Shown: positions 55,103 through 63,743 of the stretch, piece after piece
How the letters are laid out: each line of letters begins with the position of its first letter
Position numbering within the stretch: position 1 is the first letter of the stretch
Assembly: GCA_002298125.1 (NCBI GenBank)
Contig: DBMJ01000016.1
Location: 395,065-459,064, forward strand
Direction: 5' to 3'
Length of the DNA stretch: 64,000 nt
DNA from: Clostridium sp. UBA701
GTDB taxonomy: Bacteria; Bacillota; Clostridia; Clostridiales; Clostridiaceae
Notes under the pieces: generated by a model
Told to the model about the DNA's origin: nothing
Seen by the model: only the letters and a program-made list of their open reading frames with translations
Database searches by the model: none
Translations under genes and position numbers: made by a program

Positions 55103-55333
55103 ATGGAAACTTTATTAGGAATCTTAGAAGGGCTACATCCTGATATTGATTTTAAAACTTGTGATACTTTGATTGATGACCAGGTGTTAGATTCCTTTGA
55201 TATCATAACACTTATTGCTGAAATTGACAGTGAGTTTGATGTTGCTATACCTGCTGAAGAAATAATACCAGAGAATTTTAATTCTGCCAAGGCTTTGTAT
55301 GCTTTGATTGAACGCTTATCTGATGATGATTAA
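55103..55333 (+). CDS. DltC-like acyl/peptidyl carrier protein
   Basis: 76 residues, acidic, with Ser31 in QVLDSFDII as the phosphopantetheine site. I start at ATG 55103 (AAAGGGG upstream); a longer frame from 55076 lacks support. DltC-type carriers have the same size and DSFD sequence. The position between adenylation enzyme and MBOAT is the Dlt order A-C-B-D. It would present the activated amino acid to the membrane acyltransferase. Confidence 0.85.
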   Translation: METLLGILEGLHPDIDFKTCDTLIDDQVLDSFDIITLIAEIDSEFDVAIPAEEIIPENFNSAKALYALIERLSDDD

Positions 55334-55345
55334 CAGGGGGAGCCT

Positions 55346-56950
55346 ATGCTTTTTACATCTTATAGTTTTATAATATTTTTAGTCTTATTATTTGTAATTT
55401 ATTATGTCATTCCCCGAAAATATCAGTGGGGGCTGCTACTTGTGGCAAGTTACATATTTTATAGCTTTGCGGGAGTAAAGTATTTACTATATATTTTGTT
55501 AACAACTATATCAACCTATGTTGTAAGCCGTAAAATAAGTAAGCTGCAGGAAATTCAGGCTGATTATTTAATTAAGCACAAAGGCGAGTTATTGAAAGAA
55601 GAGAAGAAGGCTTATAAGGCTTCCATGAAATCAAAGCAGCGGAAGTGGCTTCTAATTTGCCTGCTTTTAAATTTGGGAGTTTTGGCTGTAGTAAAATACA
55701 CTAATTTTGCTATAACAAATATTAACTTTATTTCTAAAGCCCTTGGTAGTGGAACACAGCTTTCCTTTTGGAAAATAGCATTGCCCTTAGGTATATCCTT
55801 TTACACCTTTCAAACCATGGGATATATCATTGATGTCTACAGAGGGAAATATCCATTAGAAAAAAATATTTTTAAATTGGCCTTGTTTGTATCCTTTTTT
55901 CCTCAGCTGATTCAAGGACCTATTAGTAGATTTGATGATTTATCACAAACACTCTTTCAGGAACATTCCTACAATAGTAAAAATGTAAGCTTTGGTGTGC
56001 AGAGAATATTGTGGGGATTTTTTAAAAAATTAGTACTTGCCGATCGTATATTAGTAGCAGTTAATGCAATAATTCGTGATACCGATACATACCAAGGAGT
56101 ATTTGTATTTGTTGGTATGCTTTTTTATGCATATCAGCTTTATGCGGATTTCACTGGTGGTATTGACATAACCATTGGTATTGCTGAAGTATTAGGTATT
56201 AAGGTAAAGGAAAATTTTGAAAGACCTTATTTCTCAAAATCCATAACAGAATATTGGAGAAGATGGCATATTACAATGGGTACCTGGTTTAAGGACTATG
56301 TGTTTTATCCTGTATCAGTAAGCAGGCCAATGCTTGATTTATCTAAGTTTTCCAGACATAGTTTTGGAGAAAATATAGGAAAGCGAATACCAGTGTATAT
56401 TGCCACCTTAATAGTTTGGTTCACTACAGGTATTTGGCATGGTGCCAATTGGAACTTTGTTGTATGGGGACTTATGAATGGTATTGTAATTCTCCTATCT
56501 CAGGAATTTCAACCTTTCTATGAATGGTTTCACAAAAGCTTTAAGGTAAAGGATACTTTTGTATTCCGTTTATTCCAGGTTATTCGTACCATATTGTTAA
56601 TGAGTTCACTGAGAATGTTTGATTGCTATAGGGATGTACCATTAACATTCCGAATGTTTGGCACAATGTTTACAAATTTTAATATTAGTGAACTATTCAA
56701 TGGAACATTTATGAACCTTGGGTTAAAAATGTATGATTACTGCGTTCTCCTAGTTGGTCTTGTTATTTTAATTACTGTAAGTTTAATTCAAAGAAGTGGA
56801 AGTTTAAGGTGTAAGCTTGCGGAAAAACCTCAAAGGGTAAATTATGCTGTGAGTTATTTGGTATTTTACGTCTTAATTATTTCAATTCTTGTGTTTGGAG
56901 CTTATGGAGTGGGTTATGATTCAAGTCAATTTATTTATAATCAGTTCTAG
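55346..56950 (+). CDS. MBOAT acyltransferase, AlgI-like
   Basis: 534-residue polytopic membrane protein. The MBOAT signatures are WRRWHITMG with His308 and TGIWHGANWNFVVWG with the probable catalytic His365. The size and the WHITMGTWFKDYVFYP segment fit the AlgI branch rather than the ~400-residue DltB branch. Its job would be to carry the carrier-bound amino acid across the membrane onto an exported acceptor. CAGGGGGAG precedes the ATG, 12 bases after the carrier gene. Intact. Confidence 0.87.
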   Translation: MLFTSYSFIIFLVLLFVIYYVIPRKYQWGLLLVASYIFYSFAGVKYLLYILLTTISTYVVSRKISKLQEIQADYLIKHKGELLKEEKKAYKASMKSKQRKWLLICLLLNLGVLAVVKYTNFAITNINFISKALGSGTQLSFWKIALPLGISFYTFQTMGYIIDVYRGKYPLEKNIFKLALFVSFFPQLIQGPISRFDDLSQTLFQEHSYNSKNVSFGVQRILWGFFKKLVLADRILVAVNAIIRDTDTYQGVFVFVGMLFYAYQLYADFTGGIDITIGIAEVLGIKVKENFERPYFSKSITEYWRRWHITMGTWFKDYVFYPVSVSRPMLDLSKFSRHSFGENIGKRIPVYIATLIVWFTTGIWHGANWNFVVWGLMNGIVILLSQEFQPFYEWFHKSFKVKDTFVFRLFQVIRTILLMSSLRMFDCYRDVPLTFRMFGTMFTNFNISELFNGTFMNLGLKMYDYCVLLVGLVILITVSLIQRSGSLRCKLAEKPQRVNYAVSYLVFYVLIISILVFGAYGVGYDSSQFIYNQF

Positions 56951-56959
56951 GAGGATGTT

Positions 56960-58042
56960 ATGAAAAGGAAGAAATTTTTCATTGGTTTTATGATAGTATG
57001 TCTTTTATTGGGAAGCCTTTATATACTTCAGCGATTACTTATGCCAAAGTATATGTCTGGAATAGTGGAAGGCTCTTTGATTGAAGATTATTATAAAGAA
57101 GAAAAAAATCATGATGTAATTTTTATTGGGGACTGTGAAGTATATGAAAATTTTTCCCCAATTGAGTTATGGGAGAAATATGGTATTAATAGCTATATTC
57201 GTGGAAGCGCCCAACAATTAATATGGCAGTCATATTATCTATTGGAAGAAACACTAAAATATGAAAAGCCAAAGGTAGTTGTGTTTAATGTATTGTCTAT
57301 GAAGTATGATCAACCACAGAAGGAAGCCTATAACCGAATGACCTTAGATGGAATGAAAATGTCTTCTCCAAAATTAAACTCCATCAAAGCATCTATGCTG
57401 GAAGATGAAAAATTAATAGAATACCTATTCCCATTATTACGATATCATTCTAGATGGAGTGAGCTGACAAAAGAAGATTTTCAATATTTATTTCAAAAGG
57501 ACAAACTTTTTCACAGCGGATATTACATGAGAGTGGATGTTAAGCCAGCAACAAATACTCCTAAGGGAAAAAAGCTGCCGAATTATCAATTTGGAGAAAA
57601 TTCTTATTATTATCTTGATCGCATGGTAGAGTTATGTAAAAAAAATAATATTGAATTAGTATTGATTAAGGCACCAAGCTTATACCCTTATTGGTATGAT
57701 GAATGGGAAGTTCAGATGGAGGAATATTCACAGAAGCATGGTCTGAAGTATATTAATTTTCTTGAATTAACTGATGAAGCAGGTATTGATTTTAATAAAG
57801 ATACCTATGATGCTGGATTGCATTTGAATGTAACCGGAGCAGAAAAGTTAGCAGATTATTTTGGGAAAATATTAGTTGATAATTATCAATTAACAGATGG
57901 CCGAAAGGATGAAAAGCTTAATAAAATATGGCAGAAAAAAATAGATTTCTATAATTTAATGAAAGAAAATCAATATAAGGAGCTTGCAGAATATGGCTAT
58001 ATAAAAAGCTATGGTGAAAGAAACCTAGAGGATAGTAAGTAA
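56960..58042 (+). CDS. SGNH-like protein of the Dlt-like cluster (DltD position)
   Basis: 360 residues: one N-terminal span (residues ~5-22), then an extracytoplasmic SGNH-type fold. Block I reads IFIGDCEVYENF, so Cys59 occupies the usual nucleophile serine position. The C-terminal block has Asp284 and His288 in YDAGLHLN. It lies nine bases after the MBOAT stop with TAGGAGG, in the place of dltD. I infer that it accepts the amino-acyl group outside the cell and passes it to the final polymer. Family identity is by motif and context. Confidence 0.7.
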   Translation: MKRKKFFIGFMIVCLLLGSLYILQRLLMPKYMSGIVEGSLIEDYYKEEKNHDVIFIGDCEVYENFSPIELWEKYGINSYIRGSAQQLIWQSYYLLEETLKYEKPKVVVFNVLSMKYDQPQKEAYNRMTLDGMKMSSPKLNSIKASMLEDEKLIEYLFPLLRYHSRWSELTKEDFQYLFQKDKLFHSGYYMRVDVKPATNTPKGKKLPNYQFGENSYYYLDRMVELCKKNNIELVLIKAPSLYPYWYDEWEVQMEEYSQKHGLKYINFLELTDEAGIDFNKDTYDAGLHLNVTGAEKLADYFGKILVDNYQLTDGRKDEKLNKIWQKKIDFYNLMKENQYKELAEYGYIKSYGERNLEDSK

Positions 58043-58103
58043 AAGGATTAATTGGAAAGTAACCAATCGTACTTAAGTAGTTTTATAGGAGGGTGAAAGG
58101 GAA

Positions 58104-58592
58104 ATGAAGAAGTTAAGTTTGCTATTAACCATATTACTCTTGTTTTTAGCTGGCTGCAGCAATTCAAGTGCACAGACATCTACAACGAAAGCTAAGGGTT
58201 ATGTTTTTGTAAACAACGGTATTACAATTGCTATGAATGAAAAAACAGCTCCTATTTTGAAAAAATTAGGTGAACCTAAAGATTATTTTGAGGCAAAAAG
58301 TTGTGCCTTTCAAGGTATGGAAAAAACCTACACCTTTAATGGTTTTGAGCTTCATACTTACGAAATGGATAAAGTTGATTATGTAGCATCAATTATTTTC
58401 TTGGATGATAGTGTTTCTACAAAAGAAGGTATTTCTCTAAATGCCGATTTAAATGATGTTATAAAAGCATATGGGGATAAATATACTAAAAAGCTTAGTT
58501 TATATACATATCAGCTAGAGAAATCAAAGATTTCCTTTATGATTGAAAACAATAAAGTAACTTCCATAGAATATATGGCAATTACTGAATAG
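58104..58592 (+). CDS. Small lipoprotein of the Dlt-like cluster
   Basis: 162 residues. A signal peptide ends in the lipobox LAGC with Cys18, so it is a membrane-anchored lipoprotein. The mature part is a small alpha/beta domain, no recognised enzyme motif. It follows the SGNH gene by 61 bases and precedes a terminator, so it is probably the last gene of the operon. A role as accessory or acceptor-binding factor is only suggested by position. Confidence 0.7.
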   Translation: MKKLSLLLTILLLFLAGCSNSSAQTSTTKAKGYVFVNNGITIAMNEKTAPILKKLGEPKDYFEAKSCAFQGMEKTYTFNGFELHTYEMDKVDYVASIIFLDDSVSTKEGISLNADLNDVIKAYGDKYTKKLSLYTYQLEKSKISFMIENNKVTSIEYMAITE

Positions 58593-58608
58593 ATATTTTA
58601 AGAATGTT

Positions 58609-58640
58609 AAAAAACCTCCTTTATTTAGGAGGTTTTTTTA
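58609..58640 (+). terminator. Terminator of the Dlt-like operon
   Basis: AAAAAACCTCCT pairs with AGGAGGTTTTTT around a TTATTT loop, with flanking T. It is the strongest stop in this region. Confidence 0.88.
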
Positions 58641-58688
58641 ATGAAAAAAATATGCTAAAAAATGAACAATAATGCTTCCAAAATATAG

Positions 58689-58742
58689 TTGACCAAATTA
58701 GTCAATAGGGGTATAATTATATTATTGACTGACTTGGTCAAT
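58689..58742 (+). promoter_or_regulatory. TetR-type operators flanking a promoter
   Basis: TTGACCAAATTAGTCAAT (58689-58706) and TTGACTGACTTGGTCAAT (58725-58742) are related palindromes. The promoter lies between: TTGACC (58689-58694, inside site one), 17 bases, TATAAT (58712-58717). Occupation of both would block transcription of the downstream TetR-ABC operon. Autorepression is the natural reading. Confidence 0.8.
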
Positions 58743-58782
58743 AACTTTTATACAGTGCTTTTAAGGCAAGGGGGTAGATATT

Positions 58783-59406
58783 ATATTTTCGAAATTTCTA
58801 AAGTTAAAATATGAAAAACAGCAGCGAATAATAAATGCAGCCATGAAGGAGTTTGCACAAAAGGGCTTTGTAAGTGCATCCACTGACGTCATTGTGAAGG
58901 AGGCTGACATTTCAAAGGGGGCACTATTTTATTATTTCAAGAATAAGAAGGAGCTGTTCTTGTTTTTATATGATTATGCACTAGATTTATTAAAGAATGA
59001 GATTCTAATGAAGTTTAATTATGATGAAAAGGATATTTTTATAAGAATGCGGCAGGTGGCACTGCTTAAAATTGAAATATTGAATAAACATCCCGAAACA
59101 TATAGGTTCTTAACGGCTGCCTATATGGAAGACTCCAATGAAGTGAGAGGTGAATTGGAAGACAGGAATAAGAAGCTGATTTTAAGTAGTAGAGGTATAC
59201 TAAATGAAGGCATAGATACTTTAAAATTCCAAGAAGATGTTGATGTAAAAAGGGCTATTGAAATTATTACATGGACTCTTGAGGGCTTTACAAATAAAGA
59301 GATGGAGAAGGTAAAGAAATTTTCTTTAGATGAACTGAATTTTGAGGAACTAATTAAAGAAATGGATATTTATCTGGAAATATTAAAAAAGAACTTCTAT
59401 AAATAA
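58783..59406 (+). CDS. TetR-family regulator of an ABC exporter
   Basis: About 207 residues if read from the ATA codon at 58783. The frame then gives IFSKFLKLKYEKQQRIIN before AAMKEFAQKGF, matching the normal first helix of TetR proteins (usual start MFSKF). AAGGGGG is nine bases upstream. The first ATG is at 58843, which would remove helix one of the DNA-binding domain. The rest is standard: VIVKEADISKGALFYYFKNK and a helical ligand domain. Either ATA is used as start, or the gene is weakened. It precedes the ABC genes by 15 bases and has palindromic sites in its promoter. Confidence 0.72.
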   Translation: MFSKFLKLKYEKQQRIINAAMKEFAQKGFVSASTDVIVKEADISKGALFYYFKNKKELFLFLYDYALDLLKNEILMKFNYDEKDIFIRMRQVALLKIEILNKHPETYRFLTAAYMEDSNEVRGELEDRNKKLILSSRGILNEGIDTLKFQEDVDVKRAIEIITWTLEGFTNKEMEKVKKFSLDELNFEELIKEMDIYLEILKKNFYK

Positions 59407-59421
59407 TAAGGGGGACGGACC

Positions 59422-60306
59422 ATGAATGTTATAGAAATTAAAAACCTTACCAAAAGCTATGGTAAGGCAAGAGGAATTATTGATGTGAGTTTTAATGTGG
59501 AAGAAGGGGAGATTTTTGGCTTTATTGGCCCAAACGGTGCAGGAAAGTCAACCACCATCAGGACTTTATTAGCACTGATTTATCCAACCAGTGGAAGTGC
59601 TGCAGTCTTTGGCAAGGACTGTGTAAAATTCGCCCCTGAGATTTCTAAAGAGATAGGATATTTACCTTCGGAGGTTTTCTATTACGAAAAGATGAGAGTA
59701 AAGGAGCTCTTGGAGTATTCGGCCAGATTCTACAAGAAAGATTGCAGCAAAAGAATCAAGTATTTAGCAGAGGCTATGGATCTTGACCTTAAAAAGAGAA
59801 TTGAGGATTTATCCTTTGGAAACAAAAAGAAGGTTGGCATTGTGCAGTGCTTGTTGCATGAGCCTAAGCTTATTATTCTAGATGAACCTACCAGTGGACT
59901 TGATCCTCTAATGCAGCAGAAGTTCTTTGATCTTCTATTAGAGGAAAATAAAAAAGGTGCCACCATTCTTCTATCCTCCCATATTTTAACTGAGGTACAG
60001 AGATTGTGCAGCAGGGTTGCAATTATTAAAGAAGGCAGGATTATTAAGGTAGAGAAGATAAGTGATTTAACAGAAAACAACTATAAAAAGTTTAAGGTGG
60101 AGATTAAAGGCAGCTTTGATAAAGATCACTTTAAGGTAAGTGGTGTGAACAAGCTAGAAGTTGAAAACAATACCGTGAGTTTTTTGTTTAAGGGAAATAT
60201 CAATATGATAATAAAAAAGCTTTCCCAGATAGAAGTGTCAAATGTTTGGGTGGAGGAGCCCAGTTTAGAGGAAATCTTTATGCACTATTATGAAAAGGAG
60301 GACTAG
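59422..60306 (+). CDS. ABC-2 transporter ATP-binding protein
   Basis: 294 residues. Walker A is GPNGAGKST near residue 38; the signature is LSFGNKKKVGIVQ near 133; Walker B is LIILDEPTSGLDP near 153; and the switch histidine is in LLSSHILTE. The C-terminal ~75 residues form the accessory domain common in drug- or antibiotic-exporting ATPases. AAGGGGGAC precedes the ATG. It drives the two permeases downstream. TetR regulation suggests a toxic or antimicrobial substrate. Confidence 0.88.
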   Translation: MNVIEIKNLTKSYGKARGIIDVSFNVEEGEIFGFIGPNGAGKSTTIRTLLALIYPTSGSAAVFGKDCVKFAPEISKEIGYLPSEVFYYEKMRVKELLEYSARFYKKDCSKRIKYLAEAMDLDLKKRIEDLSFGNKKKVGIVQCLLHEPKLIILDEPTSGLDPLMQQKFFDLLLEENKKGATILLSSHILTEVQRLCSRVAIIKEGRIIKVEKISDLTENNYKKFKVEIKGSFDKDHFKVSGVNKLEVENNTVSFLFKGNINMIIKKLSQIEVSNVWVEEPSLEEIFMHYYEKED

Positions 60307-60309
60307 AGT

Positions 60310-61104
60310 ATGAATATTTTTCTCCATGAACTAAAGACCTACAGAAAATCCGTAATAATATGGTCATGCTCCATGGCTGCACTGGCTGTAATGTTTATGC
60401 TCATCTTTTCCTCAGCCTCCTCCGAGATAGAGTCACTAAAAAACGTATTAAAAAGTATGCCTGAGGCATTAAGGGCAGCACTTAGCATTTATGTAGAGAG
60501 TATTGCTTCCCTTGAAGGTTTTTATTCCTTTGTGTTTGTGTATGTTGTGCTATGTGGTGCAATTCAAGCCATGAATCTTGGAACCTCCATACTTTCAAAG
60601 GAAGTAAGTGAAAAGACGGCAGATTTTTTATTAACAAAGCCTGTTAACCGCAAGATGATATTGACATCAAAGCTCTTGGCTGCACTGGTCTCCATAATTT
60701 TTACAAATATTATATATCTTTTAATAACAATATCAATGACCTTTACCGTGAAGTCTGAATTTAGCATGAAACTTTTCCTTATGATATCCTTCACCTTGTT
60801 TTTTATCCAGCTAATATTTTGTGCTTTAGGTGTCTTAGTTTCTGCTGCAGCAGGGAAGATAAAATCTGTGATTTCTATATCCCTAAGCACGGTGTTTGGC
60901 TTCTTCATTATAGGTGCTCTTGGTTCTGTCATTGGTGACAAGGCAGTAAGCTATATCTCGCCTTTTAAATATTTTGATACGGCATACATCCTAAAAAATG
61001 GAGCATATGAGGCTTCCTATAGCATTATTGCAATAATCTTTATTATTACAGCTATCGCAGTCAGTTACTTTATATATTCAAAAAAGGATATTCACGCAGT
61101 ATAA
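60310..61104 (+). CDS. ABC-2 permease 1
   Basis: 264 residues with six hydrophobic segments. The cytoplasmic motif SKEVSEKTADFLLTKPVNR (about residues 97-115) is the ABC-2 coupling region. AGGAGG of this start overlaps the ATPase stop. It is related to the next permease in length and in the KTADFLLTKP/ KTAEFLMTKP motif, so the two probably form a heterodimer. Confidence 0.85.
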   Translation: MNIFLHELKTYRKSVIIWSCSMAALAVMFMLIFSSASSEIESLKNVLKSMPEALRAALSIYVESIASLEGFYSFVFVYVVLCGAIQAMNLGTSILSKEVSEKTADFLLTKPVNRKMILTSKLLAALVSIIFTNIIYLLITISMTFTVKSEFSMKLFLMISFTLFFIQLIFCALGVLVSAAAGKIKSVISISLSTVFGFFIIGALGSVIGDKAVSYISPFKYFDTAYILKNGAYEASYSIIAIIFIITAIAVSYFIYSKKDIHAV

Positions 61105-61193
61105 AGGCTGTATATTCGTATGAGTTCAGCTATCTGAAGGTGGAATAAAAACTCAGCCTTTAGTTAAACTTCACTTTGTAAGGAGGTCAGATT

Positions 61194-61991
61194 ATGAATG
61201 TTTTTATAAGAGAAATAAAAGCTCATAGTAAATCACTTATTTTTTGGTGTATAGGTATGGCCTTGATGATTGCATCTGGCATGGCCAAGTTTTCCTACTA
61301 TGTTGAATCAGGACAATCTATACAGGAGCTTATGTCAAGGATACCTAAAACCCTAAGGGCTATTTTGGGCATGGGGGATTTTGACGTTACAAAAGCCAGC
61401 GGCTTTTACGGCATGCTTTTTTTATATCTTCTAGTAATGGCAACTATTCATGCTTCTATGTTAGGTGCCAACATCATAGCAAAGGAGGAAAGGGATAAGA
61501 CTGCGGAGTTCCTCATGACAAAGCCTATATCTAGGACTGGCATAATAACTTCAAAGCTTTTGGCTGCACTTTTAAATATACTGATATTAAATCTTGTTAC
61601 CTTGATATTATCCGTATCCCTTGTAAATAAATACGGCCATGGTGAAAATATAACAGGGGACATACTGCTGCTCATGGGGGCAATGTTTGTTCTGCAGCTG
61701 CTGTTTTTATCCATAGGAACTGCTATAGCTTCTGTAAGCCGAAAACCGAAACTCTCTGCCTCTATAGCTACCACAGTGCTGCTTATAACCTTCATGTTAT
61801 CAGTGGTATGTGACATGAACAGCAGTCTTGAGGGTTTTAAATACCTTACCCCCTTTAAGTACTTTGAAGCAGCACAGGTGATGTATGGCGGAGGACTAGA
61901 GCCCTTATATGTAATTATATCTATTGTTATTATCACTGCACTTACTAGTGTAACTTATGGATTTTATAAAAAGAGAGATCTAAAGCTATAG
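61194..61991 (+). CDS. ABC-2 permease 2
   Basis: 265 residues, six hydrophobic segments, with AKEERDKTAEFLMTKPISR at the same place as in the first permease. It likely arose from it by duplication. AAGGAGG precedes the ATG; an 89-base gap separates the two. It completes the exporter. Confidence 0.85.
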   Translation: MNVFIREIKAHSKSLIFWCIGMALMIASGMAKFSYYVESGQSIQELMSRIPKTLRAILGMGDFDVTKASGFYGMLFLYLLVMATIHASMLGANIIAKEERDKTAEFLMTKPISRTGIITSKLLAALLNILILNLVTLILSVSLVNKYGHGENITGDILLLMGAMFVLQLLFLSIGTAIASVSRKPKLSASIATTVLLITFMLSVVCDMNSSLEGFKYLTPFKYFEAAQVMYGGGLEPLYVIISIVIITALTSVTYGFYKKRDLKL

Positions 61992-62003
61992 TTTATCCCA
62001 TTT

Positions 62004-62044
62004 CAGCCCAGACACCGATGTTTTAAGAAACGGTATCTGGGCTG
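62004..62044 (+). terminator. Terminator of the ABC exporter operon
   Basis: CAGCCCAGACACCG (62004-62017) pairs with CGGTATCTGGGCTG (62031-62044) with one mismatch; CTTTAC follows. Strong stem, weak T run. Confidence 0.65.
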
Positions 62045-62173
62045 CTTTACACCTAAATAATTAAGTCTAAAATACAATGTAATAACGCTATAGATTAAAT
62101 TTATTATATTAAAAATATTAGAAAAATATCATGTAAAAGATTACATTTATCTATTGCATATTAAATTGGAATG

Positions 62174-62260
62174 TGATACCATAAAAGCATGGAATTGAAA
62201 TCGGTATCGATACCGATAACGATACCGACAACGATACCAAATTGTGATTATCACTATAAT
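62174..62260 (+). promoter_or_regulatory. GATACC repeat operators and promoter of the sugar importer
   Basis: TCGGTATCGATACCGA (62201-62216) is a 16-bp palindrome with a central CG, as in LacI-family operators. It leads into three 12-bp direct repeats: CGATACCGATAA (62208), CGATACCGACAA (62220) and CGATACCAAATT (62232). GTGATTATCAC (62244-62254) is a further palindrome just before TATAAT (62255-62260). A lone GATACC occurs at 62175. Strong regulation by a sugar repressor is likely. Confidence 0.65.
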
Positions 62261-62302
62261 GTTAAAGCAAATTCCAAATAATAATAACGGGGAGATGGGT
62301 TT

Positions 62303-63652
62303 ATGAAAAAAAGACTATTAAGCGTAGTGTTAAGTACAGCAATAGTTTCAACTATGCTTGCTGGCTGTACTGCAAAGACCAATACTTCAGCAGCTAAGGA
62401 AATCTATTTTTTAAACTTTAAGCCTGAAATAGCAGAAGTATACAATTCTATTGCAGCAGATTATGAAAAGGAAACTGGTGTTAAAGTAAAAGTTGTAACA
62501 GCAGCTGCTGGTACATATGAAACTACTTTAAAATCAGAGATATCTAAGTCCGATGCTCCAACAATCTTCCAAATAAATGGACCAGTTGGTTATCAAGCTT
62601 GGAAGGATTATTGTGCAAACTTAAAGGATTCAAAGCTTTATAGCTATCTAACAGATAAAAGCTTAGCAGTAACCAGCGGAGACGGTGTTTATGGAATACC
62701 TTACGTTGTAGAAGGTTATGGTATTATCTACAATGATGCTGTGATGAAGAAGTATTTTGCTCTAAGCGACAAAGCAGTATCTATAAATTCAGCTGCTGAA
62801 ATAAAGAACTATGACACCTTAAAGAAGGTTGTAGAAGATATGACTAAGCACAAGGATGCACTAGGCATAAAGGGAGTATTTGGTTCCACATCTCTAAAAG
62901 CTGGCGAACAGTGGAGATGGCAGACACACCTTGCAAATTTGCCCTTCTACTATGAATTTAAGGATAACACTAAGTTTGACAACACTGTATTAGCAGGACT
63001 TGGAACAGACAAAATTGACTTCAAATATGCGGACAACTATAAGAACATTTTCGACTTGTATATCAACAACTCTATTACAGATAAGAAGCTTTTAGGAAGT
63101 AAATCTGTAGATGATTCTATGGCTGAATTTGCTCTTGGCAATGTAGCTATGGTTCAGAATGGTAACTGGGCTTGGTCACAAATAAATCAGGTGAGCGGCA
63201 ATAAGGTACAGGAATCTGATATAAAGTTTATGCCTATATACACAGGTGTACAGGGTGAGGAAAATCAAGGCTTATGTGTAGGTACAGAAAACTACTTTGC
63301 AATAAATGGCAAGGTTTCAAAAGAGAAACAGGATGCATCCAAAGCATTCTTAGAGTGGTTATTCTCCAGTGATAAGGGTAAGGACTATGTAACTAATAAA
63401 TTAGGCTTCATAGCACCATTTAACACCTTTAAGGACAATGAAAAACCAGCAGACCCATTAGCAAAGGAAGTTTTGGCTTGGATGTCAAAGGGAACTACCT
63501 CTGTAGCATGGACATTTGCAGCCTTCCCAAGCGAAGAGTTTAAGAATCAATTTGGTGATTCATTATTAGAATATGCTCAAGGTAAGAAAACCTGGGATCA
63601 AGTTGTAACTGTAGTTAAGAATGCCTGGGCATCAGAAAAGGCAAAAAAATAG
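62303..63652 (+). CDS. Sugar ABC transporter solute-binding lipoprotein
   Basis: 449 residues. A signal peptide ends at lipobox LAGC with Cys22. The mature part is a family-1 extracellular solute-binding protein: FKPEIAEVYNSIAADYEKETG near the start, GDGVYGIPYVVEGYGIIYN in the middle, and AFPSEEFKNQFGDSLLEYAQG near the end. Such proteins capture oligosaccharides for ABC import. GGGGAGATGGG precedes the ATG. The first permease follows after a hairpin. The exact sugar is not readable. Confidence 0.88.
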   Translation: MKKRLLSVVLSTAIVSTMLAGCTAKTNTSAAKEIYFLNFKPEIAEVYNSIAADYEKETGVKVKVVTAAAGTYETTLKSEISKSDAPTIFQINGPVGYQAWKDYCANLKDSKLYSYLTDKSLAVTSGDGVYGIPYVVEGYGIIYNDAVMKKYFALSDKAVSINSAAEIKNYDTLKKVVEDMTKHKDALGIKGVFGSTSLKAGEQWRWQTHLANLPFYYEFKDNTKFDNTVLAGLGTDKIDFKYADNYKNIFDLYINNSITDKKLLGSKSVDDSMAEFALGNVAMVQNGNWAWSQINQVSGNKVQESDIKFMPIYTGVQGEENQGLCVGTENYFAINGKVSKEKQDASKAFLEWLFSSDKGKDYVTNKLGFIAPFNTFKDNEKPADPLAKEVLAWMSKGTTSVAWTFAAFPSEEFKNQFGDSLLEYAQGKKTWDQVVTVVKNAWASEKAKK

Positions 63653-63680
63653 TTGATTTCATAAAAAACTAAAGTTATTA

Positions 63681-63719
63681 ATGGTGAGTCCTGAGAGTTA
63701 AATCAGGCTCACCATTTTC
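63681..63719 (+). terminator. Hairpin between binding protein and permease
   Basis: ATGGTGAGTCCTGA (63681-63694) pairs with TCAGGCTCACCAT (63703-63715), followed by TTTTC. Typical of importer operons that keep the binding protein in excess over the permeases. Confidence 0.75.
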
Positions 63720-63743
63720 AAATTAATAGGAGGAGAGGCCAGT

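Noticed and set aside
53494..58042. Standard dltABCD operon for D-alanylation
   Set aside because: The gene order matches in part, but the racemase, the AlgI-sized MBOAT and the Cys-type SGNH protein do not fit the classic operon. I therefore give no dlt symbols.
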